A stretch of 64,000 nt of DNA from Phosphoribacter sp037046615 (GCA_037046615.1 JBAOHD010000020.1:60365-124364), one strand, 5' to 3'. Positions 18,311 through 29,070 are shown, counted from the first letter of the stretch. Notes: generated from the letters alone by a model not told the origin. Numbers and translations are program-made.

Positions 18311-19300
18311 TCACGGACGGGCCAGACCGGGGAAGGCAGACAGGGGGACGCCCCACGTCATCGCGTGGCGAATGGTCTCGACGTGGGCACTCACGACGGC
18401 CCCCGCCATGCCGGCCGGCCGGTCACTCGTCGCTAGTGGACTCAGGCCGACCGCAACGAGCCCCGCGAGAGCCGCGCCGATGCTGGCGGTCGCCTCCGCC
18501 GGGCTCGCCACCGGCCCTGGGAGGCGGAAACCAAGGTCGGGGAGCGGCGCGAGCGGCCCAGCGGCCGTCACCCAGTCCCGCTCCCGAGCGCGCAACCAGG
18601 CCACGGTGGCGAGTGCGCGCGTCCGGTCGGCGGCTGGGATCCGAGCGGCAGCCACCTCGACGGCATACGCAGCGGCACGTGTCGGGGGCAGGAGGGCGGC
18701 GGCCGCGGAGGCGGGCAGTGCTGGGCTAGAGGGCGGCGGGCCACCGAGTGATGCTGCGAGCACTGCCGCGTGGGCGGCAACCGAGGCCAGGACAAGGGCA
18801 TGGTCTGTGGTTGCGCGGTCCACTGCGGACGTGGCCGCGGGGCCGGCCGCTTCGAGGGCGGCATCGCGGATCGCCGCGACCGTCGCTGGCACCGGCGGCG
18901 GGGGAGTCGTGGACCCTGTCTGGGACCCTGTCGCAGAGCCCGTCGAGGTGGGTGGGTCGATGAGGTGGTCGGGCACGCCGCCCGCGACGAGGATCGCTCG
19001 CACCGCTGCGGCGTGTTCGGTATGCCGCGGTGCCGCGGATCGCACCAGGGCGACCGTGGCGGGGTCGGGGTCCGTCGCGGCGCCCGTGAGTCGGACAAGC
19101 ACAACCTCGTGCCGGTATGCCGCGAGCACGATGTCCTCATCGGCCATCCGTTGGCGGGTCAGGAAGGGCACCGTCGCACCGTCGTCGATCCGCACTCCAC
19201 AGCCGGCCAGAGAGAGGCCGGCCGCCAGGGCACCGCCGCCAACGCCCCACCGGAGCACCGCCCGACGTGTCACGGCGCGGGAGGGCGGGCGGTCGGGCAC
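18311..19300 (-). CDS. DUF4439 ferritin-like lipoprotein
   Basis: A 329-residue exported protein. The N-terminus has a Tat-like twin arginine (AVTRRAVLRWG), a hydrophobic stretch and a lipobox (LSLAGC near 30-35), predicting a Tat lipoprotein. The mature part is all-helical. The C-terminal half (about 175-329) matches the DUF4439 ferritin-like fold typical of Actinobacteria, and a Thr/Pro-rich segment sits near 115-135. Metal ligands cannot be assigned by eye. GTG 19300 gives the signal; the frame is open further upstream, over the divergent rimP. Confidence 0.72.
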   Translation of the reverse strand: MPDRPPSRAVTRRAVLRWGVGGGALAAGLSLAGCGVRIDDGATVPFLTRQRMADEDIVLAAYRHEVVLVRLTGAATDPDPATVALVRSAAPRHTEHAAAVRAILVAGGVPDHLIDPPTSTGSATGSQTGSTTPPPPVPATVAAIRDAALEAAGPAATSAVDRATTDHALVLASVAAHAAVLAASLGGPPPSSPALPASAAAALLPPTRAAAYAVEVAAARIPAADRTRALATVAWLRARERDWVTAAGPLAPLPDLGFRLPGPVASPAEATASIGAALAGLVAVGLSPLATSDRPAGMAGAVVSAHVETIRHAMTWGVPLSAFPGLARP

Positions 19301-19394
19301 CCGAGCATGATCCCATGGGGGTGTCGGGCGAGGGTTAGAGTGGGATGGCACGCATTCGAGAAGAGTTCGACAAGAGTTGGAAGGGAGGACCGGC

Positions 19395-19970
19395 ATGGTG
19401 CCCGACCGAATCCGCTCGACACTCCAGGTCCCGCTGGACAATCTGGGACTGGTCATCGAAGACCTCACGATCACCCCAGCAGGCAAGCGCTCTGTCCTTC
19501 GGATCGCCGTCGACGACGCCTTGGCCGATGTCGACCCGACCGACGCCGAAAGCCACATCCCGCCGCTCACCCTCGATGACATCGCCGACGCGACCCGCGT
19601 GATCAGCGACGCGCTCGACGCGAGTGATGTCACCGGATCCCAGCCATACGTCCTCGAAGTCAGCTCACCCGGCGTGGGTCGACCCCTGACGTCGTGGCGG
19701 CAATGGCGCCGCAATGTCGGTCGCCTCGTGACGGTGACCGGCGCCGACGGCACCACGACCCAAGGGCGCATCGTCCGCGTCGACGACGCGTCAGCCACGC
19801 TGCGACTGGCATCCGGCGCGGATGTCGTCATCCCTTTCGCAGACGTCCGCCGGGCCCGGATCGACGTCGAGTTCGCGCGACTCGACGAGGTGGACCTCGA
19901 TGAGGGCGCCCTTGAGGAGGGCCCCTTCGACGCAGACGACTCCGAGGAGGAGACCCCGGATGGACATTGA
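19395..19970 (+). CDS. rimP: Ribosome maturation factor RimP
   Basis: A 191-residue cytoplasmic 30S assembly factor. RimP features are LGLVIEDLTITPAGKRSVLRI near the N-terminus, the conserved YVLEVSSPGVGRPLTSWRQW (about 84-103) and a C-terminal Sm-like barrel. The end is very acidic. ATG 19395 has AAGGGAGG six bases upstream. It begins the rimP-nusA-ylxR-infB block and overlaps nusA by 11 bases. Confidence 0.93.
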   Translation: MVPDRIRSTLQVPLDNLGLVIEDLTITPAGKRSVLRIAVDDALADVDPTDAESHIPPLTLDDIADATRVISDALDASDVTGSQPYVLEVSSPGVGRPLTSWRQWRRNVGRLVTVTGADGTTTQGRIVRVDDASATLRLASGADVVIPFADVRRARIDVEFARLDEVDLDEGALEEGPFDADDSEEETPDGH

Positions 19971-21018
19971 TCTTTCTGCACTGCGTGCCCTCGAACGCGA
20001 GCGCGATCTGAGCCTCGACGTCCTCGTCGCCGCCATCGAACAGGCGCTCCTCGTCGCTTATCACCGCACCGAGGGGTCCCACCGCCTCGCTCGGGTCGAA
20101 CTCGACCGCAAGACCGGGCATGTCATCGTGTGGGCGCGCGAGGAGGGTGAGCTGATCCCGTCCACCGACGAGTCCGAGCGCCCGACCCGCGGTGAGCCCG
20201 GCCCCGAATTCGACGACACCCCAGCCGATTTCGGCCGTGTCGCCGCTGCGACGGCGCGCCAGGTCATCGTCCAGCGGCTGCGGGACCTCGAGGACGAAGC
20301 CATCCTCGGAGACTTCAAGGGGCGCGAGGGGGACATCGTCTCGGGGGTCATCCAACAAGGACCCGACCCGCGCGCCGTCCTCGTCGACTTCGGCACGGTC
20401 GAGGGGATCCTCCCGTTGGCCGAGCAGGTGCCGGGGGAGAAATACGTCCACGGCGATCGGCTCCGGTGCTTCGTCGTCAGCGTGAAGCGGGGCCCCAAGG
20501 GTCCGCAGATCGGCCTCTCCCGCACTCACCCCAACCTCGTCAAGGCGCTGTTCAAGCTTGAGGTCCCCGAGATCGCCGACGGCACCGTTGAGATCGGTGC
20601 GCTCGCCCGGGAGGCCGGCCATCGCACGAAGATCGCTGTGCGCGCCAAGGTGCCAGGGGTCAACGCCAAGGGTGCGTGTATCGGCCCGATGGGCGCCCGA
20701 GTCCGTGCCGTCATGGCCGAGCTGCATGGCGAGAAGATTGACATCGTCGACTACTCCGACGATCCTCGCGAGTTCGTCGCCGCTGCCTTGTCGCCGGCAC
20801 GCGTCCAGTCCGTCACCATCGTCGACCCGCAGCTGCGCGCTGTCCGTGTCGTTGTCCCGGATTATCAACTGTCCTTGGCCATCGGCAAAGAGGGGCAGAA
20901 CGCCCGCCTGGCCGCCAAGCTGACCGGCTGGCGGATCGATATCAAACCTGACACCGCCCCTGCCGGTGACGGAGCGGCCCCCGGGCAGGTCGCGACATCC
21001 CCGACCCCTCGCGCGTGA
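19960..21018 (+). CDS. nusA: Transcription termination/antitermination factor NusA
   Basis: A 352-residue RNA polymerase-associated factor. The order is N-terminal domain (about 1-120), S1 domain (DIVSGVIQQGPDPRAVLVDF near 127-146), KH1 (VPGVNAKGACIGPMGARVRAV near 232-252) and KH2 (YQLSLAIGKEGQNARLAAKL near 302-321). The acidic C-terminal repeats of proteobacterial NusA are absent, normal for Actinobacteria. ATG 19960 follows GAGGAGGAG. Confidence 0.95.
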   Translation: MDIDLSALRALERERDLSLDVLVAAIEQALLVAYHRTEGSHRLARVELDRKTGHVIVWAREEGELIPSTDESERPTRGEPGPEFDDTPADFGRVAAATARQVIVQRLRDLEDEAILGDFKGREGDIVSGVIQQGPDPRAVLVDFGTVEGILPLAEQVPGEKYVHGDRLRCFVVSVKRGPKGPQIGLSRTHPNLVKALFKLEVPEIADGTVEIGALAREAGHRTKIAVRAKVPGVNAKGACIGPMGARVRAVMAELHGEKIDIVDYSDDPREFVAAALSPARVQSVTIVDPQLRAVRVVVPDYQLSLAIGKEGQNARLAAKLTGWRIDIKPDTAPAGDGAAPGQVATSPTPRA

Positions 21019-21374
21019 GCACGTCGGGTCAACCCGCGCACGGTACACTGAATCCGACCGACCGGTCTGGACTCCGAAAGGCGTCACCCCACGGCTCGCG
21101 GGCGCGGCACCAACCGCAGCGCACGTGCGTGGGATGCCGCCGCGTGGATAGCTGGTCGGCACTCGTGCGAGTGGCCTCGGCCGTTGACGATGCGGGCACT
21201 TCACGCCTGGTCGTTGACGTTCGGCGTCGACAGCCTGGTCGAGGCGCCTGGCTTCATTCAGACCTCGGTTGTCTCGCACATGCCGTCCGGCGACGAGCCT
21301 TCGGTCGAGCTCTCGGTCTGTCCGGGCAGCCCGATCCGGCTCCTGTCGCGGCATACCTCCAGGCACACGCATGA
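21015..21374 (+). CDS. ylxR: YlxR family RNA-binding/nucleoid protein
   Basis: A 119-residue basic protein with the YlxR/DUF448 signature RTCVGCRRVDSWSALVRV (about 36-53) and GRGAWLHSDLGCLAHAVRRR (about 75-94). The first 30 residues look unconserved, so the start may be internal; GTG 21015 overlaps the nusA stop by four bases. It sits in the standard place between nusA and infB. YlxR proteins bind RNA or DNA and affect transcription or RNase P, depending on the organism. Confidence 0.85.
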   Translation: MSTSGQPAHGTLNPTDRSGLRKASPHGSRARHQPQRTCVGCRRVDSWSALVRVASAVDDAGTSRLVVDVRRRQPGRGAWLHSDLGCLAHAVRRRAFGRALGLSGQPDPAPVAAYLQAHA

Positions 21375-21514
21375 CCCATACCGGCACCACCCACACCACC
21401 ACCAAGGCGGGTTAGACGCTGATGAGCACCCGATGAGTACTCAGCAATGAGCAAGCCCCAGCAGTAGCACGGCCCCGCGTCCTGTCGCGGCACGAGGCCG
21501 AAGACAGGAGAAAC

Positions 21515-24434
21515 GTGACTAAAGTCCGTGTGAGCGCGCTCGCCAAAGAGCTCGGCACCGACAGCAAGACCCTGCTCGCGCATCTGAATGCGATGGGGGA
21601 ATACGTCAAGTCGGCATCCTCGACTGTCGAGGCACCCGTCGTCCGCAAGGTCCACGAGACCTTCCCCAAGCCTGAACCGGCCGCACCCGCGGCCGCCGCC
21701 AAGGCTGCTCCCGCCCCGGCCAGCAGCAGCCCCGCGAGCAGCGGTGTGGCAGCACGTCCCGCGCCGGCGCGCCCGGCCGGACCGACCCCCGGTCCCCGAC
21801 AGGCCCCACCCGCACCCGCTGCCCCCGTCGCCTCGGCGCCCCCGGTCCCGGCGACCGACGCACCGGCACCAGCACCCACTGCTGCCGCACCAGCACCAGC
21901 ACCAGCCCCCGCACCAGCTCCGGCACCTGCGCAGGTCGAACGCCCCGCCGCATCCGCAGCACCGACACGTCCCGCCGCCCCGGCGCCGGGTCCGCGTCCG
22001 ACCCCTGCCGCCCCGGCACCTGCCGCACCGCCGCAGCCTGGCGCCGGTCGTCAGCCTGGCGCTGGCGCTCCCGGTCCGCGCCCCGCGCCACGTCCGGGAG
22101 CCCCACGTCCCGGCAACAACCCGTTCGCGCCCAGCCAGGGCATGGGTCGTCCGCCCCGTGAAGGGGCCCGTCCCGGCAACAACCCGTTCTCCCCGAGCCA
22201 AGGTATGCCGCGTCCGCAGGCACGTACGGGCCAGGCCGGCCCAGCCGGTCCTCGTCCTGCGGCGGCCGGTCCCGGCGGACCGCGTCCTGGTGGTCCCCGC
22301 CCCAACCCCGGCATGACGCCTGACCGGGCGACCATCGGTCGCCCGGGCACCCGTCCGGCCCCCGGTGGCGGACGTCCCGGCGGTGCGCCGGGGCGGCCCG
22401 GCGGCGGTGGCTTCGGCGGACGTCCCGGCGGCGGCGCCGGTGGTGGCGCTGGCGGTGGCGGCGGCTTCGGCGGCGGTCGTCCGGGCGCTCCCGGTCGTGG
22501 TGGCACTCAGGGGGCCTTCGGACGCGGTGGCGGCCGCCCGGTCCGTGGCCGCAAGTCCAAGCGTGCCAAGCGCCAGGAATTCGAGCAGATGCAGGCACCG
22601 ATGATCGGTGGCGTCAGCGTCCAGCGCGGCGACGGCACGACCGTCGTCCGCGTGCGTCGCGGTTCGTCGCTCACGGATTTCGCCGACAAGATCAACGCCA
22701 ACCCGGCGTCGCTCGTGACGGTGCTCTTCCACCTCGGAGAGATGGCCACCGCGACCCAGTCGCTCGACGAGGACACCTTCAAGCTCCTCGGAGCCGAGCT
22801 CGGCTACGACGTGCAGGTCGTCTCGCCCGAAGACGAGGAGAAGGAGCTCTTCGCGGCCTTCAACATCGATCTCGACTATGAAGAGGTCGACGACGATCAC
22901 CTCGCTCCGCGTCCGCCGGTGGTCACGGTCATGGGTCACGTCGACCACGGCAAGACCAGGCTGCTTGATGCCATCCGCCACGCCAACGTCATCGCGACCG
23001 AAGCCGGCGGCATCACTCAGCACATCGGTGCCTACCAGATCGTCACTGAGCACGAAGGCGTCGACCGAGCGATCACCTTCATCGACACCCCGGGTCACGA
23101 GGCCTTCACCGCCATGCGTGCCCGTGGTGCCAAGGTCACCGACATCGCGATCCTCGTCGTCGCTGCCGATGACGGCGTCATGCCGCAGACGATCGAGGCG
23201 CTCAACCACGCCCAAGCGGCCGACGTGCCGATCGTGGTGGCGGTCAACAAGATCGACAAGGACGGGGCTAACCCCGACAAGATCCGTCAGCAGCTCACCG
23301 AATACAACCTCATTGCTGAGGAATACGGCGGCGACACCATGTTCGTCGACGTCTCTGCGCGGGAAAACCTCAACATCGACGGCCTGCTCGAAGCGGTCCT
23401 GCTCACCGCCGACGCGGCGCTGGACATGCGGGCCAACCCCAACACCGACGCCCGCGGTGTCGCGATCGAGGCCAACCTCGACCGTGGTCGCGGTGCGACG
23501 GCGACGGTGCTGGTCCAGCAGGGCACCCTCCACGTCGGCGACGCCATCGTCGCGGGGTCGGCTCACGGCCGCGTGCGGGCCATGCTCGACGAGCACGGCA
23601 ATGCCCTGACCGAGGCGACGCCCTCGCGTCCGGTGCAGGTCCTCGGCCTGTCCTCAGTGCCCCGCGCCGGTGACAGCTTCGTCGTGGCACCCGACGACCG
23701 CACCGCTCGGCAGATCGCCGAGCGCCGTGAGGCCGCCGACCGCCAGGCCGCGCTCGCCAAGGCCCGCAAGCGGATCAGCCTTGAGGACCTCAACGAAGCC
23801 CTCGCGGCGGGCAAGGTCGAAACCCTCAACCTCATCCTCAAGGGTGACGTGTCGGGTTCGGTCGAAGCCCTCGAAGACGCGCTGCTGCAGATCGATGTGG
23901 GCGACGAGGTCGACCTGCGCATCATCGACCGAGGCGTCGGCGCGATCACCCTCAACAACATCAACCTGGCGATGGCGTCCAACGCGATCATCATCGGGTT
24001 CAACGTCCGCGCCGAAGGCCAGAACGCCGAGGTCGCCGACCGCGAGGGTGTCGAGATCCGCTACTACTCGGTCATCTACCAGGCCATCGAGGACATCGAG
24101 GCAGCCCTCAAGGGCATGCTCAAGCCCGAGTACGAAGAGGTCTCCCTCGGCACCGCCGAGATCCGGGAGATCTTCCGCTCGAGCAAGTTCGGCAATATCG
24201 CCGGCTCGATCGTCCGCTCCGGCGAAATCCGCCGCGGGGCCCGCGCACGCATCACGCGCCGCGGTGTCGTCGTCGGTCGAGAACATCGAGATCGCGGGTC
24301 TGCGACGGTTCAAGGACGATGTCACCGAGGTCCGCGAGGGCTACGAGTGCGGCATCAACCTCGGCTCGTTCAACGACCTCCAGCTCGAGGACATGATCGA
24401 GACCTACGAGATGCGCGAGAAGCCGCGTTCCTAA
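21515..24434 (+). CDS. infB: Translation initiation factor IF-2 (one frameshift)
   Basis: GTPase that places initiator tRNA on the 30S subunit; about 972 residues after repair. The order is N-terminal IF2 domain (VRVSALAKELGTDSKTLLAH), a Pro/Ala/Gly-rich linker (about 50-345), the basic RGRKSKRAKRQEFE segment, and the G domain (GHVDHGKT near 475-482, DTPGHEAF, NKID). Domains II to IV follow. One surplus G at 24275-24276 breaks the frame after RITRRGVVV; removing it restores VENIEIAGLRRFKDDVTEV and the end at 24434. Read straight on, the first frame would run to 24490 with a nonsense tail. A sequencing error is likely because the gene is essential. Confidence 0.93.
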
Positions 24435-24461
24435 CCGGACGAGGCCCCATGACGAGGCGGC

Positions 24462-24503
24462 GTATGCCGTGCGCTCACCTGCACGGTTGAGTGCACGGCA
24501 TAC
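24462..24503. terminator. Octamer-built hairpin between infB and rbfA
   Basis: GTATGCCGTGC at 24462-24472 and GCACGGCATAC at 24493-24503 form an 11-base perfect stem with a 20-base loop. Each arm is one copy of the iterated octamer, in opposite orientation. There is no T-run after it. By analogy with inverted uptake sequences in Neisseria it may act as an intrinsic or Rho-assisted terminator, or an mRNA-stabilising hairpin. This is the only long hairpin in the 165-base gap. Confidence 0.6.
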
Positions 24504-24599
24504 CTCCTCCTTCTCGGGCCCGTCCTGGCAGCTACCGCTGAATCGGTCGCGTCCCCAGCTCATGGCGCGACCGCCCGCACCCGTCCCGAGGAGGACCTC

Positions 24600-25082
24600 A
24601 TGGCAGATGCAGCACGCGCTCGCAGGATCGCCGAGCGGATCAAGGCGATCGTCGCCGAGCAACTCGAATACCGCGTCAAAGACGAGCGTCTCGGCTTCGT
24701 CACCGTCACCGATGTCCGGGTGACCGGCGACCTCCAGCACGCCTCGATCTTCTACACCGTCTTCGGCGACGACGCCCAGCGGGCCTCGACCGCCGCCGCC
24801 CTCGAATCCGCCAAGGGCAAGGTCCGCTCGGCCCTTGGGCAACTCGGGATCCGGTTGACGCCGACGATTGAGTTCATCGCCGATGCGCTCCCGGAAGACG
24901 CCGCTCACCTGGCCGAACTCCTGGCGGCGACGAAGGCACGGGACGAGCAGATCGCCCAAGCGGCCGCGCGGGCGGCATACGCCGGCGACTCCGACCCCTA
25001 TCGCAAGCCCGTCGTCGCCTCGGATGAGGACGACCAGCACGAAGATGTGGTCGGCGACGAGGCGCACCGTCTCGATGACTGA
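24600..25082 (+). CDS. rbfA: Ribosome-binding factor A
   Basis: A 160-residue 30S maturation factor with one type II KH-like domain: RIKAIVAEQLEYRVKDERLGF (about 12-32), VTVTDVRVTGDLQHASIFYTV (about 33-53) and the IRLTPTIEFIADALPED strand. The acidic C-terminal tail is typical of Actinobacteria. ATG 24600 follows GAGGAGGACCTC. It overlaps truB by eight bases. Confidence 0.94.
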   Translation: MADAARARRIAERIKAIVAEQLEYRVKDERLGFVTVTDVRVTGDLQHASIFYTVFGDDAQRASTAAALESAKGKVRSALGQLGIRLTPTIEFIADALPEDAAHLAELLAATKARDEQIAQAAARAAYAGDSDPYRKPVVASDEDDQHEDVVGDEAHRLDD

Positions 25083-26002
25083 CGCAGGACCACCCGAAGG
25101 ACTCCTCCTCGTCGACAAACCGGCGGGTTACACCAGCCACGACGTCGTCGCGACGGTCCGCAGACTGGCCCGGACGCGTCGGGTCGGTCACGCCGGCACG
25201 CTCGACCCGATGGCTACCGGTGTGCTCGTCCTGGGCATCGGACGCGCGACGAAGTTGCTCACCTTCCTCGTCGGCTGCGACAAGGGGTATGCCGCGACGA
25301 TCCGCCTCGGCGTGTCCACGGTCACCGATGATGCCGAAGGTGAGGTCACGGCATCCACTGGCGTCACCGACGAGCTGACCGGCCGGGTGCCGGCAGCGAT
25401 CGCCGAGCTGACCGGCACCGTCATCCAGGTGCCGTCATCGGTGAGCGCCATCAAGGTCGACGGAGTCCGGGCCTACGCCAAAGTCCGTGGCGGGACAAGA
25501 GGTGACCTTGGCCGGCAGGCCGGTGACCGTGTCTCGTTTCGAGGTCTTGGCGACGCGGCATACGCATGCGCACGACGGGACGGCGGTCCTGGACCTCGAC
25601 GTCGAGGTCGACGTCTCCTCCGGCACCTATGTCCGCGCGCTGGCTCGTGACCTCGGGGCGGCGCTCGGGGTGGGAGGCCACCTCACCGCGCTCCGGCGCA
25701 CCCGGGTCGGATCTCTCCTCGTGAGCGCCTGTCACCCGTTGCCTGCGCTGACCGACGCGGCGGCGAGCAGGAGTGGGCTGCCGATCATCCCGCTCGGCGA
25801 CGCAGCCCGAGCCGCGCTCCCAACGCGGACGCTCACCGAACAGGAGGCGCTGGCGGTCTCCCATGGTCGGCCTCTTGACTCACGCGCAACGGGCGAAGGG
25901 GTCGTCGCGGTTTTCGGACCTGACGGCCGGCTCGTGGCCGTGATCGACGAATCAGGGCCCAGAGCGCGCTCGCATGTCGTCTTCACCCCCGGAGGTTCGT
26001 AG
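25075..26002 (+). CDS. truB: tRNA pseudouridine-55 synthase (one frameshift)
   Basis: Makes pseudouridine 55 in the tRNA T-loop. The N-terminal part shows GLLLVDKPAGYTSHDVV, then RVGHAGTLDPMATGVLVLGI with the catalytic Asp in GTLDP. The frame breaks after AYAKVR: a surplus G at 25489-25490 shifts it, and removing one restores AGQEVTLAGRPVTVSRFEVL through to the PUA-like C-terminus ending at 26002. The corrected length is 308 residues, normal for the family. Both halves are intact, so a read error is more likely than decay. Confidence 0.9.
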
Positions 26003-26003
26003 A

Positions 26004-26970
26004 GTGTCCTCCGTGCACGTGTGGAACGGCCTCGATGAGGTGCCTGCGGACCTCGGGGCGACAGTGGCGACTCTCGGCAACTTCGACGGCGTGCACCGCG
26101 GCCACCGCGCCGTGCTCGCCCGGCTCACCGAGCGAGCTGCGACGGCTGGGCTGCCGTCGATCGCGGTGACCTTCGACCCTCACCCCATCGCCGTGCTCTA
26201 TCCCGAGCGCGCGCCCTCGGCGCTGACCTCGCTCGAGCAGCGGCTCGACCTCCTCGCCGACACCGGTCTCGACGCCGTCCTCGTCCTTGAGTTCACGCGC
26301 GAGTTCGCGTCCCAGACGCCGGAAGAGTTCGTCGACTCCGTGTTCGTGGGGGCTCTGCACGCCCGCGCGATCGTCGTCGGGTGCCGACACCCGATTCGGG
26401 GTCCGCAACAGCGGGTCGGTGCAGACCCTCATCGATCTCGGCAAGACCCGCGGTTTCGAGGTGACGTCGATCGCCGACGTCGGTGAGGGGGAGCGTTGGT
26501 CCTCGACGGGCGTCCGTGCCGCCCTCGTCGCTGGCGATATCGAGACGGCGACCAGGATGCTCGGCCGGCTGCCCCGTGTCGCCGGCCTCGTCGTCCACGG
26601 TGACCACCGTGGTCGCCTTCTCGGGTTTCCCACGGCCAACCTCGGGGGCCGGATCGAGGGCCAGGTCCCGGCCGACGGCGTGTATGCCGGGTGGCTCACC
26701 CGCCTGGACCTCCCGCTCGATGCGACCGACCGGGTCCTGCCGACGGCCATCTCGATCGGCACCAACCCGACCTTCGACGGAGTCGACCGTCGGGTCGAGG
26801 GTTACGTCATCGATCGGCACGATCTCGATCTCTATGGCGAGCGGATCGCCTTCGACCTCGTGACTCGGCTGCGCGAGACCCTGCGTTTCGAGGGCATCGA
26901 GCCCCTTGTCGTCCAGATGCACGCCGACGTCGTCCGCTGCCGCGAGGTCCTCGGGGTCCCGCAGCCGTAG
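26004..26970 (+). CDS. ribF: Bifunctional riboflavin kinase/FAD synthetase (one frameshift)
   Basis: Makes FMN and FAD. The N-terminal adenylyltransferase domain has ATLGNFDGVHRGHRAVL (about 25-41) and TFDPHPIAVLYPE. The C-terminal kinase domain has GDHRGRLLGFPTANLG (about 198-213) and TAISIGTNPTFDG. A surplus G in the GGG run at 26379-26381 breaks IVVG from ADTRFGVRNSGSV; removing it gives 321 residues. The likely start is GTG 26004, just after the truB stop, although GTG 26013 is possible. FMN supply is relevant to the flavin operons in this window. Confidence 0.9.
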
Positions 26971-27176
26971 CAGGAGTGGGTTCGGGTGTTTTGGCCGGCA
27001 TTTCGCCCGACTTCCCCAACTCGCAGAGGTCCGAATCGCCGTGTGACGCACTCCACGGCATACGGTGGTGTCAGCAATCCCCGGGCCACTGCCGGGCTGA
27101 GCTCTCCCCGGTCCTTTACCGGGCAGTAACAGTGCTGGCATGATCCTGGGAACCTCGACCCCACAAAGGAGTCCAC

Positions 27177-29039
27177 GTGGCGATGAAGTCTGCTGTCGAC
27201 GAGAGAGTCGACCAGGACGTACTCACCAACCGCGCGCCGAGCATCGGCGCACTCTTCCGCGATCGAGTCGCGAAGTCCGGGCCGCGGGAGGCCTGGCAGT
27301 ACTTCAAGGACGGCCACCTCGAGCGGGTGACCTGGAACGAGACGCGCGACCGGGTCTACGCGATGTCGGCCGGCCTCATGTCCCTCGGACTACACCTCGA
27401 GGACCGCGTCGCGATCGCCTCGACGACCCGCTACGAATGGGTGCTCGCCGACCTGTCGATCATGTGCGCCGGTGGGGCGACGACGACGGTCTACCCCACG
27501 ACCATGGCCGAGGACGTCGCTTACATCATCAGCGACTCGGGCAGCCGGTTCATCTTCGCCGAGGACGACGGCCAGGTCGAGAAGCTCCGCACCCACCGCA
27601 CCGAGATCCCCGAGGTCGTGAAGGTCATCACCTTCACAGGTGAGGCCAAGAACGGTGACGAAGAGGGCGACGACTGGGTCATCTCGCTGGCCGAGCTCGA
27701 GGCCCTCGGCCGTGAGGCCCTGGCTGCGCGGCCCACCCTCGTCGACGAGCGGATCGACCTCGTCGGCCCCGAGCATCTCGCGGTCATCATCTACACCTCG
27801 GGCACAACGGGTCGCCCCAAGGGCGCGGAACTCACCCAAGACGCGATCATCTACGAGGGCGCGGCAGTCGACTCGATCAAGCTCCTCAGCGAAGACGATC
27901 TGCAGTTCCTCTGGCTGCCGCTGTCGCACATCTTTGGCAAGATCCTGCTGACCTTCCCGCTGCAGATGGGTTTTGCGACAGCTGTCGACGGCAAGATTGA
28001 CAAGATCGTCGACAACCTCGCGGTCATCAAACCGACCTTCATGGGCGCCGCCCCGCGCATCTTCGAGAAGGCCTACGCGCGGATCGCGATGATGGTCGAG
28101 AACGAGACCGGGATCAAGCGCAAGCTCATGGACTGGTCGCTCGGCGTGGGTCGCCAGGTCATGGAGGCCCAATCGGTCGGACGCGCACCGAGCCCCCTCG
28201 TGATGTTCCAGTACGCCATCGCCGACAAGCTCGTGCTCAGCAAGATCCGCGAGCGGTTTGGCGGGCGGGTGCGCTTCTTCATCTCCGGCTCGGCCGCGTT
28301 GAACGCCGACATTGCCAAGTGGTTCGGGTCGACCGGCCTGCTCGTCATCGAGGGCTACGGTCTCACCGAGTCCTCCGCCGCCACCTGTGTCAACCGTCCG
28401 ACGCACGGCAGCTACCGCTTCGGCACCGTCGGGTGGCCGATCCCGGGCACTGACGTCAAGATCGCCGACGACGGCGAGATCCTCATCAAGGGTCCCGGCG
28501 TCATGCGCGGTTACCGCAACCGGCCGGACGCCAATGCCGAGGTCTTTGACGAGCAGGGCTACTTCCGCACCGGTGACATCGGTGAGATCGACGGCGAAGG
28601 CTTCGTCAAGATCACCGACCGGAAGAAGGACCTCTTCAAGACCTCCGGCGGCAAATACATCGCGCCTTCTCAGGTCGAGGGCACGTTCAAGGCCAAGTGC
28701 CCCTACGCGTCGCAGATGCTCGTCTACGGTGACGGCAAAAACTACGCCACCGCGCTCGTGACGCTCGACCCTGATGCGATCACGGCCTGGGCGGCGGGCA
28801 CCGGCTTGGCAGGCAAGTCCTACGCCGAGATCACCCAGGCTCCCGAGACCCGGGAACTCATCCAGGGTCACATCGACGCGCTCAACACCCACCTCAACCG
28901 GTGGGAGACGATCAAGCGGTTCACCATCCTTGATCGTGACTTCACCGTCGATGAGGGCGAGTTGACGCCGAGCCTCAAGCTCAAGCGCAAGACGGTCGCC
29001 GAGAAATACAAGGGACAGCTCGAGGCGCTCTACGACTGA
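27177..29039 (+). CDS. fadD: Long-chain fatty acid-CoA ligase (AMP-binding)
   Basis: Adenylate-forming enzyme activating fatty acids to acyl-CoA; 620 residues. Motifs: IIYTSGTTGRPKGAELT (about 203-219), a GYGLTESSAATCVNRP motif near 394, and YFRTGDIGEIDGEGFVKITD (about 461-480) followed by RKKDLFKTSGGKYIAPSQVE with the C-terminal hinge. It resembles the long FadD15/FACL type. AAAGGAG lies six bases before GTG 27177. The 206 bases upstream hold one octamer and a possible promoter but no gene. Confidence 0.92.
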   Translation: MAMKSAVDERVDQDVLTNRAPSIGALFRDRVAKSGPREAWQYFKDGHLERVTWNETRDRVYAMSAGLMSLGLHLEDRVAIASTTRYEWVLADLSIMCAGGATTTVYPTTMAEDVAYIISDSGSRFIFAEDDGQVEKLRTHRTEIPEVVKVITFTGEAKNGDEEGDDWVISLAELEALGREALAARPTLVDERIDLVGPEHLAVIIYTSGTTGRPKGAELTQDAIIYEGAAVDSIKLLSEDDLQFLWLPLSHIFGKILLTFPLQMGFATAVDGKIDKIVDNLAVIKPTFMGAAPRIFEKAYARIAMMVENETGIKRKLMDWSLGVGRQVMEAQSVGRAPSPLVMFQYAIADKLVLSKIRERFGGRVRFFISGSAALNADIAKWFGSTGLLVIEGYGLTESSAATCVNRPTHGSYRFGTVGWPIPGTDVKIADDGEILIKGPGVMRGYRNRPDANAEVFDEQGYFRTGDIGEIDGEGFVKITDRKKDLFKTSGGKYIAPSQVEGTFKAKCPYASQMLVYGDGKNYATALVTLDPDAITAWAAGTGLAGKSYAEITQAPETRELIQGHIDALNTHLNRWETIKRFTILDRDFTVDEGELTPSLKLKRKTVAEKYKGQLEALYD

Positions 29040-29070
29040 GGTGTCACACGGCTCGTGATGAGCCGATGAC

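Noticed and set aside
22100..22520. Repeats in infB as a mobile or selfish element
   Set aside because: The Pro/Gly/Ala-rich repeats (for example RPGNNPF twice) encode the normal low-complexity linker of actinobacterial IF-2.
24240..24434. Programmed frameshift in infB
   Set aside because: No slippery heptamer or conserved stimulatory structure is seen, and the same kind of surplus base occurs in several unrelated genes, so error is simpler.
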